The notes under the pieces are model-generated. The model was not told the DNA's origin. It searched no databases and worked only from the letters and a program-made list of their open reading frames with translations. From assembly GCA_027924585.1 (NCBI GenBank), contig BSBM01000200.1, positions 1,116,001 to 1,180,000 on the forward strand: 64,000 nt of DNA, in the 5' to 3' direction. Source of the stretch: Larix kaempferi. Taxonomy: Eukaryota > Streptophyta > Pinopsida > Pinales > Pinaceae. Positions 26,401-35,966 of this stretch are shown here, in pieces (positions within the stretch are counted from its first letter, which is position 1; the number at the start of each line of letters is the position of its first letter). The position numbers were made by a program, and so were the translations under genes.

Positions 26401-27042
26401 ACGAGACCAGACATTTGCTTTGCTGTGAACACATTGAGCCAGTTCCTGACGGATCCGAGGAGTGTTCACCTGGTTGCTGTAAAGCATGTTCTGAGGTACC
26501 TGAAGGGTGCAGTGGATTATGGGCTCAAGTATGAAGCAAATCAAAAGTTTAACCTACAGGGTTATGTTGATTCAGATTGGGCTGGCAGTGCTGCAAATAG
26601 GAAGAGCACATCTGGGTGCTGCTTCAGTATGGGATCAGGTGTGATCTCTTGGTTTAGCAGGAAGCAGTCCTGCGTAGCACTGAGTACAGCTGAGGCAGAA
26701 TATGTTGCAGCCTGCTCAGCTAGTTGCGAGGCAGTATGGCTACGGAAGCTACTGTCTGAGTTATTTGATCTCCCGTTGGAGGTTACTGGTATCTTCTGTG
26801 ATAACCAGAGTTGTGTGAAGCTGTCCAAGAACCCAGTGTTTCATGACAGGTCGAAACACATAGAGATCAAATATCACTATATCAGGGATATGGTGCAGAG
26901 AGGAGCTGTGAAGCTTCTGTATGTTGCGACGGACGAGCAGATTGCAGATGTGCTGATGAAGCCACTAGCCAGAGTGAAGTTCGAGTACTTCAGAGAGAGG
27001 CTTGGCGTTCTTCAGATCGAGGACACTTCGAGGAAGAAGTGA
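23422..27042 (+). CDS. pol: copia gag (C-terminal)-pol polyprotein
   Basis: 1206 codons from the first ATG after the gag stop; the open frame itself begins at 23350. Domains in order: rest of Gag (1-60); CCHC zinc knuckle, C92-C95-H100-C105, which binds RNA; aspartic protease with D178-S179-G180; GAG-pre-integrase HHCC zinc domain (H310, H315 or H317, C342, C345); integrase core with D372, D435 and E471, where the last two are separated by exactly 35 residues; integrase C-terminal part (about 540-590); reverse transcriptase (about 720-960) with D802 and the YVDD motif at 887-890; RNase H (about 1045-1180) with D1050, E1091 or E1093, and D1127. The protein copies element RNA to cDNA and inserts it in the nucleus. 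No stop or frameshift is seen in this part, and length and order are normal for a copia pol. The upstream TAG at 23347 is the only obvious break. Expression of this part alone from 23422 would be unusual for the family. Confidence 0.95.
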   Translation: MVENGEVVMTTLNGLPRSWDSFIQGICARKKLISFSRLREECSQEEARLIAREEKMGGEDQALATHTKRSKAMKDHSRHNRSYKKNKKDLRCFTCNEKGHFASDCPKNKRDNNNNSSKKKKGSKRRFHAHASEDDEPPKKKARAESDSDDDSSSEEEYVLISALTGTISHGCNDWLIDSGASKHMIGFKESFVNLSEHESPHKVKLGDDYQYPIKGSGEASYNLDSGKSLKMKEVLYVPGIKKNLLSISALDAKGMRVAFVDGQVLMWPKGKNIDDAVVIGEQEGGLYKLKGQPEHAMVHESMEPSELWHRRLAHMHYRALPIASKAVEGLHEIKTKHEGVCKGCAKGKNTKKAFPSSESKAKDILETIHSDVCGPMSSSSLSGYVYYVSFIDDFSRKTWVYFLKGKDEVLDKFKEFKNLMENQTDKKIKTFRSDNGGEFTSNDFKKLCSDSGIKRELTAPYNPQQNGVVERKNRTIMEAARAMLHDQDLPMHLWAEAARTAVYVQNRTPHKILENKTPEEVFSGKRPEVSHLRIFGCPVYTHVPKEKRTKLDPSGKKGIFVGYSESSKAYRIYFPGFKKIDVSRDVTFDENSAFIKSRKEPTEVYEEPKETRFQDTTMTEAVPEAIREFEDPQEPVDPPREDNSHKRKPVWARELIHDAERFGIPEEEHRAKKRTRSHTTYVALLCDIMNKEPSSYEEAAEKKEWKDSMVEEYQSIMKNDVWDVVPRPKEKSVVTSKWIYKIKHAADGSVEKYKARFVARGFSQREGIDYEETFAPVARYTSIRTVLALAAAMKWKIHQMDVKTAFLNGVVEEEVYVEQPLGFEIHDRESYVCRLKKALYGLKQAPRTWYGRMDSFLSSLGFIKSKADSNLYYKVEEGNPVILLLYVDDLFVTGDDRLIADTKRKLAAEFNMKDLGMMHYFLGMEVWQSAGGIFLGQGKYTVDILKRFGMMDCKAMATPMASNLKLLCDASSEPVDITMYRQMIGSLMYLTNTRPDICFAVNTLSQFLTDPRSVHLVAVKHVLRYLKGAVDYGLKYEANQKFNLQGYVDSDWAGSAANRKSTSGCCFSMGSGVISWFSRKQSCVALSTAEAEYVAACSASCEAVWLRKLLSELFDLPLEVTGIFCDNQSCVKLSKNPVFHDRSKHIEIKYHYIRDMVQRGAVKLLYVATDEQIADVLMKPLARVKFEYFRERLGVLQIEDTSRKK

Positions 27043-27180
27043 TGGACACATTTGCTGAAGCCATTCCAAGCATGTTAGAAGGAGGATCCTTCACATGGCT
27101 GTGGATGTAAGCGCTGGATGATGAGCATCAGGATGATGTTCTGGTTTCTGCTTGATATGATCAGATGGATCATTTTTATG
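27043..27180 (+). other. Start of long 3' non-coding region of the element
   Basis: 138 bp after the pol stop with no gene. It contains scattered ATGATCA/GGATGATG words that foreshadow the repeats downstream. Together with the next entries it makes a pol-to-PPT interval of about 1.55 kb, much longer than in compact copia elements. Confidence 0.7.
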
Positions 27181-27330
27181 TATGTATGTACGCATCATGT
27201 TGGATGCTGGATATGATCAGTTGGATCATTTATGTATGTATGCATCATGTTGGATGCTGGATATGATCAGTTGGATCATTTATGTATGTATGCATCATGT
27301 TGGATGTTGGATATGATCAGTTGGATCATG
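27181..27330 (+). repeat. Three 50-bp tandem repeats, 3' region of element
   Basis: Three direct units start at 27181, 27231 and 27281. Each reads TATGTATGTA, then a CATCATGTTGGATG block, then GATATGATCAGTTGGATCAT. Only a few positions differ between units. An apparent 85-codon frame across this stretch (27232-27489) is a by-product of the repeat. Confidence 0.9.
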
Positions 27331-27850
27331 TGTACGTACTTTGTATATGCATCATGTTGGATGCTTGGACCATGTATATGTATCAGGTGGATACATTGTA
27401 TGATCAGGTGGATCATGTATGGTGATATGTATCATGTATTTGTATTTGTATCAGGTGGATACATTGATGATCAGGAGGATCATGTATGATGATATGTATC
27501 AGGTAGATACTTGGTATGCATCAGGTAGATGCATTGATGATCAAGAGGATCATGTATGATGATATGTATCATGTATTTGTATCAGGTGGATACATTGATG
27601 ATCAGGAGGATCATGTATGATACTTGGTATGCATCAGGTAGATGCATTGATGATCAGGTGGAACATGCAGCAGGATGTTGCAGTGATGATCAGGATGATC
27701 ATAGATGACGAGCTTCAGGATGTTGCTCCAGATGACATGCAGCAGGACGTTGCAGTGATGATGATCAGGATGATCATGGATACATCAGGATGATGTATGG
27801 TGAGTATCAGGTTGATACTCTGTGGCCGTGGATCAGGTTGTGCAAATGAG
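27331..27850 (+). repeat. Degenerate GATCAGGTGGATCATG-type repeats
   Basis: About 520 bp built from variants of ATCAGGTGGATAC and GATCAGGAGGATCATGTATG. A longer unit recurs about 131 bp apart (TATTTGTATCAGG at 27443 and 27574). From about 27660 the words shift to CAGCAGGATGTTGCAGTGATG, also repeated (27667 and about 27740). No coding potential. Confidence 0.75.
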
Positions 27851-28355
27851 CATGTAATCCAGTGCCCTGGGAGATTTGCAGATGGTCTTTCGAGGTTTTG
27901 CCTATGGCATGTAATTCGGTGCCCTGGGAAATCTGGCAAATGCTCTTTCGAGGTTTTGCTCTGGGAGGACATGTAATTCGGTGCCCTGGGAGATTTGCAG
28001 ATAGTCTTTCGAGGTTTTTCCTATGGCATGTAATTCGGTTCCCTGGGATATCTGGCAGATGCTCTTTCGAGGTTTTGTCCTATGGCATGTAATTCGTTTC
28101 CCTGGGAGATCCGATAGGTTGGGCTGTGTGCCCGTAATCAGTCCTGGGATGCTCTTGCGAGGTTTTGCCATGACCACATGTAATTCGTTGCCCTGGGAGA
28201 TCCTATAGGTAGAGCTGTGTGCTCGTAACAGCCTGGGATGCTCTTGCGAGGTTTTGTGGTGAGGTCACATATAATTCGGTGCCCTGGGAGATCCTATAGG
28301 TAGAGCTGTGTGCTCGTAACAGCCTGGGATGCTCTTTCGAGGTTTTGTGACGCAC
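27851..28355 (+). repeat. Seven tandem repeats, 57-61 bp then 91 bp units
   Basis: Units begin with CATGTAATTCGGTGCCCTGG or a close variant at 27851, 27908, 27970, 28027, 28086, 28177 and 28268 (the last starts CATATAATTC). Each contains CTCTTTCGAGGTTTTG or a close variant. The first four are 57-62 bp long. The fifth and later units carry an insertion with GATCC-TATAGGT-AGAGCTGTGTG words, giving 91 bp. Apparent frames on either strand here are repeat by-products. Confidence 0.88.
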
Positions 28356-28590
28356 GTAATAAGCCCTGAGGATTCCACAGTATGGCCAGTGATGATGAAG
28401 ACCTGCAGGTGGTGGGCCTACATCCAGTATGAAAAAGGACTGGCTCTGTAGAACTTCCTATGACGAGTAGAGTCAGAGATTGGTTGAGATAGTAGCAGCA
28501 GTGACGATGATGATGACGATGCATCGATGACAATGATCCAGAGAAGAAGACTTGTCTAGCAGATCTGTGTCGAGAAATACCTTCCTAGTT
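28356..28590 (+). other. Unique spacer before polypurine tract
   Basis: 235 bp of non-repeated sequence between the tandem repeats and the polypurine tract. No gene or recognised motif apart from a short GATGATGATGACGATG run near 28506. Confidence 0.6.
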
Positions 28591-28599
28591 GAGAGGGAG
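28591..28599 (+). other. Polypurine tract
   Basis: GAGAGGGAG, an uninterrupted purine run, sits directly against the TG of the 3' LTR. This is where RNase H leaves the primer for plus-strand synthesis. Its position supports the 3' LTR start at 28600. Confidence 0.9.
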
Positions 28600-29207
28600 T
28601 GTTGATGTATATGTAACTTCGGAATGTATTTCATTTGTATATTATATATATATTTATTGTACCCTTATAAGAGATGTGTTATTCCTCTATAAGGAAGTGT
28701 CGTCATGAGGATTGACAAGTGTCGCAAGTGTGTGTACTTGCCGATGGGTTATTAGACCACCTTATGGGGTCGGCCCTGATTAATATATAATATATTGTGG
28801 GTGTATCAAAGTAGACAAGTCGGCCCCAGTAGGTCACTGGGCAAAAAGGTGAGTATAAATAGAGATACGAGATCTCTATTTTACTCACTCGGAAAAGTAA
28901 CTATCTCTCTCTCTGAAAAGTGGTGCACTAGTGAGGAGGAGGAGGATCATCTGCTAGGAGACTATCTCAGTGTTATTTGGTTGTATTTTGGTTGAGCCAT
29001 TGCTCTCTCTATCTCTGAGGAAGTTGTGGGGTTTTTCACCTTAGGGTTTTCCCCACGGAAACTCTGTGTCTCTTGTCTCTATGACTTTGATTCTTGCGAT
29101 GCTTGTGATGCTTGTCATATTATGATTGTCATGCATTGATATACTGTAGATGTTATTCTCTCAGCAAAGATCCTAGAGTATAATGATTTAATACTAAAAA
29201 TTTAACA
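28600..29207 (+). repeat. 3' LTR (608 bp)
   Basis: Same length and ends as the 5' LTR. Differences include A/T at 21855 against 28629, TTTTTAT against TTTGTAT, CAGCC against CGGCC, GTGAGTG against GTGGGTG, AGGAG against ACGAG, GGCGC against GGTGC, GCCGT against GCCAT, CTTATC against CTTGTC, and two adjacent changes near the TATG-CTTT site. The TATA box is at 28854-28861 and the telo-box at 29041-29049. The LTR ends at AACA, followed by the TTTAC duplication. Confidence 0.97.
28854..28861 (+). promoter_or_regulatory. TATA box of 3' LTR
   Basis: TATAAATA, the counterpart of the 5' LTR box. If active it would drive readout into the satellite to the right, on the strand carrying TTTAAAATCACAG. 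Activity is not shown by sequence. Confidence 0.55.
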
Positions 29208-29212
29208 TTTAC
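29208..29212. repeat. Target-site duplication, right copy (TTTAC)
   Basis: Identical to 21821-21825. It is followed by ATGATTTCTTAAAAAAC, the normal continuation of the interrupted monomer. Confidence 0.97.
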
Positions 29213-30731
29213 ATGATTTCTTAAAAAACACGAGTTTTTAGAAAATATGTTTTATTTCATAAATGGAATCTACAAAGTATGCACATTCTACGTGATAACG
29301 ACTTTCTATAGTTTGAGCATGCGTCCGGAAATAAGAAAAGCTTACTTCCCCTGTTTTTTAAAATCACAGTTTCTAGAAGGTTTACATGGTTTCTTAAAAA
29401 ACACGAGTTTTTAGAAAATGTGTTTTATTTCATAAATGGAATAAAAAAAGTATGCACATTCTACGTCATAACGACTTTCTATAGTTTGCGCATGCGTTTG
29501 GAAATAAGAAAAGCTTACTTCCACCGTTTTTTAAAATCACAGCTTATTGAAGGTTTACATGATTTCTTAAAAAACACGAGTTTTTAGAAAATATGTTTTA
29601 TTTCATAAATGGAATCAGAAAGTATGCACATTCTTCGTCATAACGACTTCCTATAGTTTGCGCATTCGTCCAAAAATAAGAAAAGCTTACTTCCACCGTT
29701 TTTTAAAATCACAGCTTCTAGAAGGTTTACATGATTTCGTAAAAAACACGAGTTTTTAGAAAATGTGTTTTATTTCATCAATGGAATCTACAAAGTATGC
29801 ACATTCTACGTCATAACGACTTTCTATAGTTTGCGCATGCGTCCGGAAATAAGAAAAGCTTACCTCCCCCATTTTTTAAAATCACAGCTTCTAAAAGGTT
29901 TACATGATTTCGTAAAAAACACGAGTTTTTAGAAAATGTGTTTTATTTCATAAATGGAATCTACAAAGTATGCACATTCTACGTCATAACGACTTTCTAT
30001 AGTTTGCGCATGCGGCCGGAAATAAGAAAATCTTACTTCCCCCGTTTTTTAAAATCACAGCTTCTAGAAGGTTTACATGATTTCTTAAAAAACACGAGTT
30101 TTTAGAAAATGTGTTTTATTTCATAAATGTAATCAACAAAGTATGCACATTCTACATCATAACGACTTTCTATAGTTTGCGCATTCGTCCGGAAATAAGA
30201 AAAGCTTACTTCCACCGTTTTTTAAAATCACAGCTTCTAGAAGGTTTACATGATTCCGTAAAAAACACGAGTTTTTAGAAAATTTTTTTTATTTCATAAA
30301 TGGAATCTACAAAGTATGCACATTCTACGTCATAACGACTTTCTATAGTTTGCGCATGCGGCTGGAAATAAGAAAAGCTTACTTCCCCCGTTTTTTAAAA
30401 TCACAGCTTCTAGAAGGTTTACATGATTTCGTAAAAAACACGAGTTTTTAGAAAATGTCTTTTATTTCATAAATGGAATCTACAAAGTATGCACATTCTA
30501 CGTCATAACAACTTTCTATAGTTTGCGCATGCGGCCGGAAATAAGAAAAGCTTACTTCCCCCGTTTTTTAAAATCACAGCTTCTAGAAGATTTACATGAT
30601 TTCTTAAAAAACACGAGTTTTTAGAAAATGTGTTTTATTTCATAAATGGAATCAACAAAGTATGCACATTCTACCTCATAACGACTTTCTATAGTTTGTG
30701 CATGCGTTTGGAAATAAGAAAAGCTTACATC

Positions 30732-33326
30732 CCCCGTTTTTTAAAATCACAGCTTCTAGAAGGTTTACATGATTTCGTAAAAAACACGAGTTTTTAGAAA
30801 ATGTGTTTTATTTCATAAATGGAATCAACAAAGTATGCACATTCTACGTCATAATGACTTTCTATAGTTTGCGCATGCGTCTGGAAATAAGAAAAGCTTA
30901 CTTCCACCGTTTTTTAAAATCACAGCTTCTAGAAGGTTTACATGATTTCTTAAAAAACACTAGTTTTTAGAAAATGTGTTTTCTTTCATAAATGGAATCA
31001 ACAAAGTATGCACATTCTACGTCATAACGACTTTCTATAGTTTGCGCATTCGTCCGGAAATAAGAAAAGCTTAATTCCAGCGTTTTTTAAAATCACAGCT
31101 TCTAGAAGGTTTACATGATTTCGTAAAAAACACGAGTTTTTAGAAAATGTGTTTTATTTCATAAATGGAATCTACAAAGTATGCACTTTCTACGTCATAA
31201 CGACTTTCTATAGTTTGCGCATGTGTCCGGAAATAAGAAAAGCTTACTTCCCCCGTTTTTTAAAATCACAGCTTCTAGAAGGTTTACATGATCTCTTAAA
31301 AAACATGAGTTTTTAGAAAATGTGTTTTATTTCATAAATGGAATCAACAAAGTACGCACATTCTACGTCATAACGACTTTCTATAGTTTGCGCATGCGTC
31401 CGGAAATAAGAAAAGCTTACTTCCACCATTTTTTAAAATCACAGCTTGTAGAAGGTTTACATGATTTCATAAAAAGTACGAGTTTTTAGAAAATGTGTTT
31501 TATTTCATAAATGGAATCTACAAAGTATGCAAATTCTACGTCATAACGACTTTCTATAGTTTGTGCATGCATCCGGAAATAAGAAAAGCTTACTTCCCCC
31601 TTTTTTCAAAATCACAGCTTCTAGAAGGTTTACATGATTTCTTAAAAAACACGAGTTTTTAGAAAATGTGTTTTATTTCATAAATGGAATCAACAAAGTA
31701 TGCACATTCTACATCATAACGATTTTCTATAGTTTGCGCATGCGTCCGTAAATAAGAAAAGCTTACTTCCACCGTTTTTTAAAATCACAGCTTCTAGAAG
31801 GTTTACATGATTTCTTAAAAAACACGTGTTTTTAGAAAATGTGTTTTATTTCATAATTGGAATCAACAAAGTATGCAAATTCTACGTCATAACGACTTTC
31901 TATAGTTTGCGTATTCGACCGGAAATAAGAAAAGCTTACTTCCAAAGTTTTTTAAAATCACAGCTTCTAGAATGTTTACATGATTTCGTAAAAAACATGA
32001 GTTTTTAGAAAATGTGTTTTATTTCATAAATGGAATCGACAAAGTACGCACATTCTTTGTCATAAGGACTTTCTATAGTTTGTGCATGCTTCCGGAAATA
32101 AGAAAAGCTTACTTCCCCCTTTTTTCAAAATCACAGCTTCTAGAAGGTTTACATGATTTCTTAAAAAACACGAGTTTTTAGAAAATGTGTTTTATTTCAT
32201 AAAAGGAATCAACAAGGTATGCACATTCTACGTCATAACGACTTTCTATAGTTTGCGCATACGTCCGGAAATAAGAAAAGCTTACTTCCACCGTTTTTTA
32301 AAATCACAGCTTCTAGAAGGTTTACATGATTTCTTAAAAAACACGAGTTTTTAGAAAATGTGTTTTATTTCATAATTTGAATCAACAAAGTATGCACATT
32401 CTACGTCATAACGACTTTCTATAGTTTGCGCATTCGTCCGGAAATAAGAAAAGCTTACTTCCGCCGTTTTTTAAAATCACAACTTCTAGAAGGTTTACAT
32501 GATTTCGTAAAAAACATGAGTTTTTAGAAAATGTGTTTTATTTCATAAATGGAATCAACAAAGTATGCACATTCTACGTCATAACGACTTTCTATAGTTT
32601 ACGCATTCGTCCGGAAATAAGAAAAGCTTACTTCCACTGTTTTTTAAAATCACAGCTTCTAGAAGGTTTATATGATTTCGTAAAAAACATGAGTTTTTAG
32701 AAAATTTGTTTTATTTCATAAATGGAATCTACAAAGTATGCACATTCTACATCATAGCGACTTTCTATAGTTTGTGCATGCGTCTGGAAATAAGAAAAGC
32801 TTACTTCCCCCGTATTTTAAAATCACAGCTTCTCGAACGTTTACATGATTTCTTAAAAAACATGAGTTTTTAGAAAATGTGTTTTATTTCATAAATGGAA
32901 TCTACAAAGTATGCACATTCTACGCTATAACGACTTTCTATAGTTTGCACATGCGTGCGGAAATAAGAAAAGCTTACTTCCACCGTTTTTTAAAATCACA
33001 GCTTCTAGAAGGTTTACATGATTTCGTAAAAAAAACGAGCTTTTAGAAAATGTGTTTTATTTCATAAATGTAAACTACTAATTATGCACATAATACGTCA
33101 TAACGACTTTCTATAGTTTGCGCATGCATCCGGAAATCAGAAAAGCTTACTTCCCCCATTTTTTAAAATCACAGCTTCTAGAAGGTTTACATGATTTCTT
33201 AAAAAACACGAGTTTTTAGAAAACGTGTTTTATTTCATAAATGGAATCAACAAAGTATGCACATTCTATGTCATAACGACTTTCTATAGTTTGCGCATGC
33301 ATTTGGAAATAATAAAAGCTTACTTC
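30732..33326 (+). repeat. 15-monomer higher-order repeat, copy 1 (2595 bp)
   Basis: Repeats at an offset of exactly 2595 bp (15 x 173). Shared private variants in order include AACACTAGTTTTTAG (30956), TTTTCTTTCATAAATGG, TGCACTTTCTACG, GATCTCTTAAAAAACATG, AAAAAGTACGAG, CCGTAAATAAG, CACGTGTTTTTAG, GCGTATTCGACC, CATTCTTTGTCATAAGG, CATAATTTGAATC, CGTATTTTAAAATC, CTTCTCGAACG and TGTAAACTACTAATTATGC (33069). Reading the two copies side by side I found one difference, T at 30882 against C at 33477. Confidence 0.92.
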
Positions 33327-35966
33327 CCCCGTTTTTTAAAATCACAGCTTCTAGAAGGTTTACATGATTTCGTAAAAAACACGAGTTTTTAGAAAATGTG
33401 TTTTATTTCATAAATGGAATCAACAAAGTATGCACATTCTACGTCATAATGACTTTCTATAGTTTGCGCATGCGTCCGGAAATAAGAAAAGCTTACTTCC
33501 ACCGTTTTTTAAAATCACAGCTTCTAGAAGGTTTACATGATTTCTTAAAAAACACTAGTTTTTAGAAAATGTGTTTTCTTTCATAAATGGAATCAACAAA
33601 GTATGCACATTCTACGTCATAACGACTTTCTATAGTTTGCGCATTCGTCCGGAAATAAGAAAAGCTTAATTCCAGCGTTTTTTAAAATCACAGCTTCTAG
33701 AAGGTTTACATGATTTCGTAAAAAACACGAGTTTTTAGAAAATGTGTTTTATTTCATAAATGGAATCTACAAAGTATGCACTTTCTACGTCATAACGACT
33801 TTCTATAGTTTGCGCATGTGTCCGGAAATAAGAAAAGCTTACTTCCCCCGTTTTTTAAAATCACAGCTTCTAGAAGGTTTACATGATCTCTTAAAAAACA
33901 TGAGTTTTTAGAAAATGTGTTTTATTTCATAAATGGAATCAACAAAGTACGCACATTCTACGTCATAACGACTTTCTATAGTTTGCGCATGCGTCCGGAA
34001 ATAAGAAAAGCTTACTTCCACCATTTTTTAAAATCACAGCTTGTAGAAGGTTTACATGATTTCATAAAAAGTACGAGTTTTTAGAAAATGTGTTTTATTT
34101 CATAAATGGAATCTACAAAGTATGCAAATTCTACGTCATAACGACTTTCTATAGTTTGTGCATGCATCCGGAAATAAGAAAAGCTTACTTCCCCCTTTTT
34201 TCAAAATCACAGCTTCTAGAAGGTTTACATGATTTCTTAAAAAACACGAGTTTTTAGAAAATGTGTTTTATTTCATAAATGGAATCAACAAAGTATGCAC
34301 ATTCTACATCATAACGATTTTCTATAGTTTGCGCATGCGTCCGTAAATAAGAAAAGCTTACTTCCACCGTTTTTTAAAATCACAGCTTCTAGAAGGTTTA
34401 CATGATTTCTTAAAAAACACGTGTTTTTAGAAAATGTGTTTTATTTCATAATTGGAATCAACAAAGTATGCAAATTCTACGTCATAACGACTTTCTATAG
34501 TTTGCGTATTCGACCGGAAATAAGAAAAGCTTACTTCCAAAGTTTTTTAAAATCACAGCTTCTAGAATGTTTACATGATTTCGTAAAAAACATGAGTTTT
34601 TAGAAAATGTGTTTTATTTCATAAATGGAATCGACAAAGTACGCACATTCTTTGTCATAAGGACTTTCTATAGTTTGTGCATGCTTCCGGAAATAAGAAA
34701 AGCTTACTTCCCCCTTTTTTCAAAATCACAGCTTCTAGAAGGTTTACATGATTTCTTAAAAAACACGAGTTTTTAGAAAATGTGTTTTATTTCATAAAAG
34801 GAATCAACAAGGTATGCACATTCTACGTCATAACGACTTTCTATAGTTTGCGCATACGTCCGGAAATAAGAAAAGCTTACTTCCACCGTTTTTTAAAATC
34901 ACAGCTTCTAGAAGGTTTACATGATTTCTTAAAAAACACGAGTTTTTAGAAAATGTGTTTTATTTCATAATTTGAATCAACAAAGTATGCACATTCTACG
35001 TCATAACGACTTTCTATAGTTTGCGCATTCGTCCGGAAATAAGAAAAGCTTACTTCCGCCGTTTTTTAAAATCACAACTTCTAGAAGGTTTACATGATTT
35101 CGTAAAAAACATGAGTTTTTAGAAAATGTGTTTTATTTCATAAATGGAATCAACAAAGTATGCACATTCTACGTCATAACGACTTTCTATAGTTTACGCA
35201 TTCGTCCGGAAATAAGAAAAGCTTACTTCCACTGTTTTTTAAAATCACAGCTTCTAGAAGGTTTATATGATTTCGTAAAAAACATGAGTTTTTAGAAAAT
35301 TTGTTTTATTTCATAAATGGAATCTACAAAGTATGCACATTCTACATCATAGCGACTTTCTATAGTTTGTGCATGCGTCTGGAAATAAGAAAAGCTTACT
35401 TCCCCCGTATTTTAAAATCACAGCTTCTCGAACGTTTACATGATTTCTTAAAAAACATGAGTTTTTAGAAAATGTGTTTTATTTCATAAATGGAATCTAC
35501 AAAGTATGCACATTCTACGCTATAACGACTTTCTATAGTTTGCACATGCGTGCGGAAATAAGAAAAGCTTACTTCCACCGTTTTTTAAAATCACAGCTTC
35601 TAGAAGGTTTACATGATTTCGTAAAAAAAACGAGCTTTTAGAAAATGTGTTTTATTTCATAAATGTAAACTACTAATTATGCACATAATACGTCATAACG
35701 ACTTTCTATAGTTTGCGCATGCATCCGGAAATCAGAAAAGCTTACTTCCCCCATTTTTTAAAATCACAGCTTCTAGAAGGTTTACATGATTTCTTAAAAA
35801 ACACGAGTTTTTAGAAAACGTGTTTTATTTCATAAATGGAATCAACAAAGTATGCACATTCTATGTCATAACGACTTTCTATAGTTTGCGCATGCATTTG
35901 GAAATAATAAAAGCTTACTTCCCCCGTTTTTTAAAATCACAGCTTCTAGAAGGTTTACATGATTTC
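33327..35966 (+). repeat. 15-monomer higher-order repeat, copy 2
   Basis: Second copy of the 2595-bp unit. Periodicity continues about 45 bp beyond one full unit and breaks at the GATTTC(G/T)TAAAA position (33372 against 35967). Copies this similar must be very young, or represent an assembly duplication. Confidence 0.92.

Larger units (their letters stand above)
21826..29207 (+). mobile_element. Ty1/copia LTR retrotransposon, near-complete, nested in satellite
   Basis: Complete structure: 608-bp LTRs bounded by TGTT...AACA, a primer-binding site at 22434, a leader, a single gag-pol frame (23008-27042), a long 3' region, a polypurine tract at 28591 and a perfect 5-bp target duplication. Integrase precedes reverse transcriptase, which defines copia rather than gypsy order. 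There is no chromodomain and no envelope frame. The LTRs differ at about 10 of 608 sites (~1.6%). At the commonly used grass rate of 1.3e-8 per site per year this gives roughly 0.6 million years, which is only indicative because the species is unknown. One in-frame TAG in gag probably makes it non-autonomous. I do not assign a copia lineage without an RT tree. Confidence 0.97.

Noticed and set aside
22956-26828. Antisense and out-of-frame open frames of 64-111 codons across gag-pol
   Set aside because: All are overlapped by the domain-rich + strand frame and show no recognisable motif.
27232-28533. Possible extra gene (for example envelope-like) between pol and the 3' LTR
   Set aside because: Open frames here follow tandem repeats, are short, occur on both strands, and show no signal peptide or membrane segment pattern.
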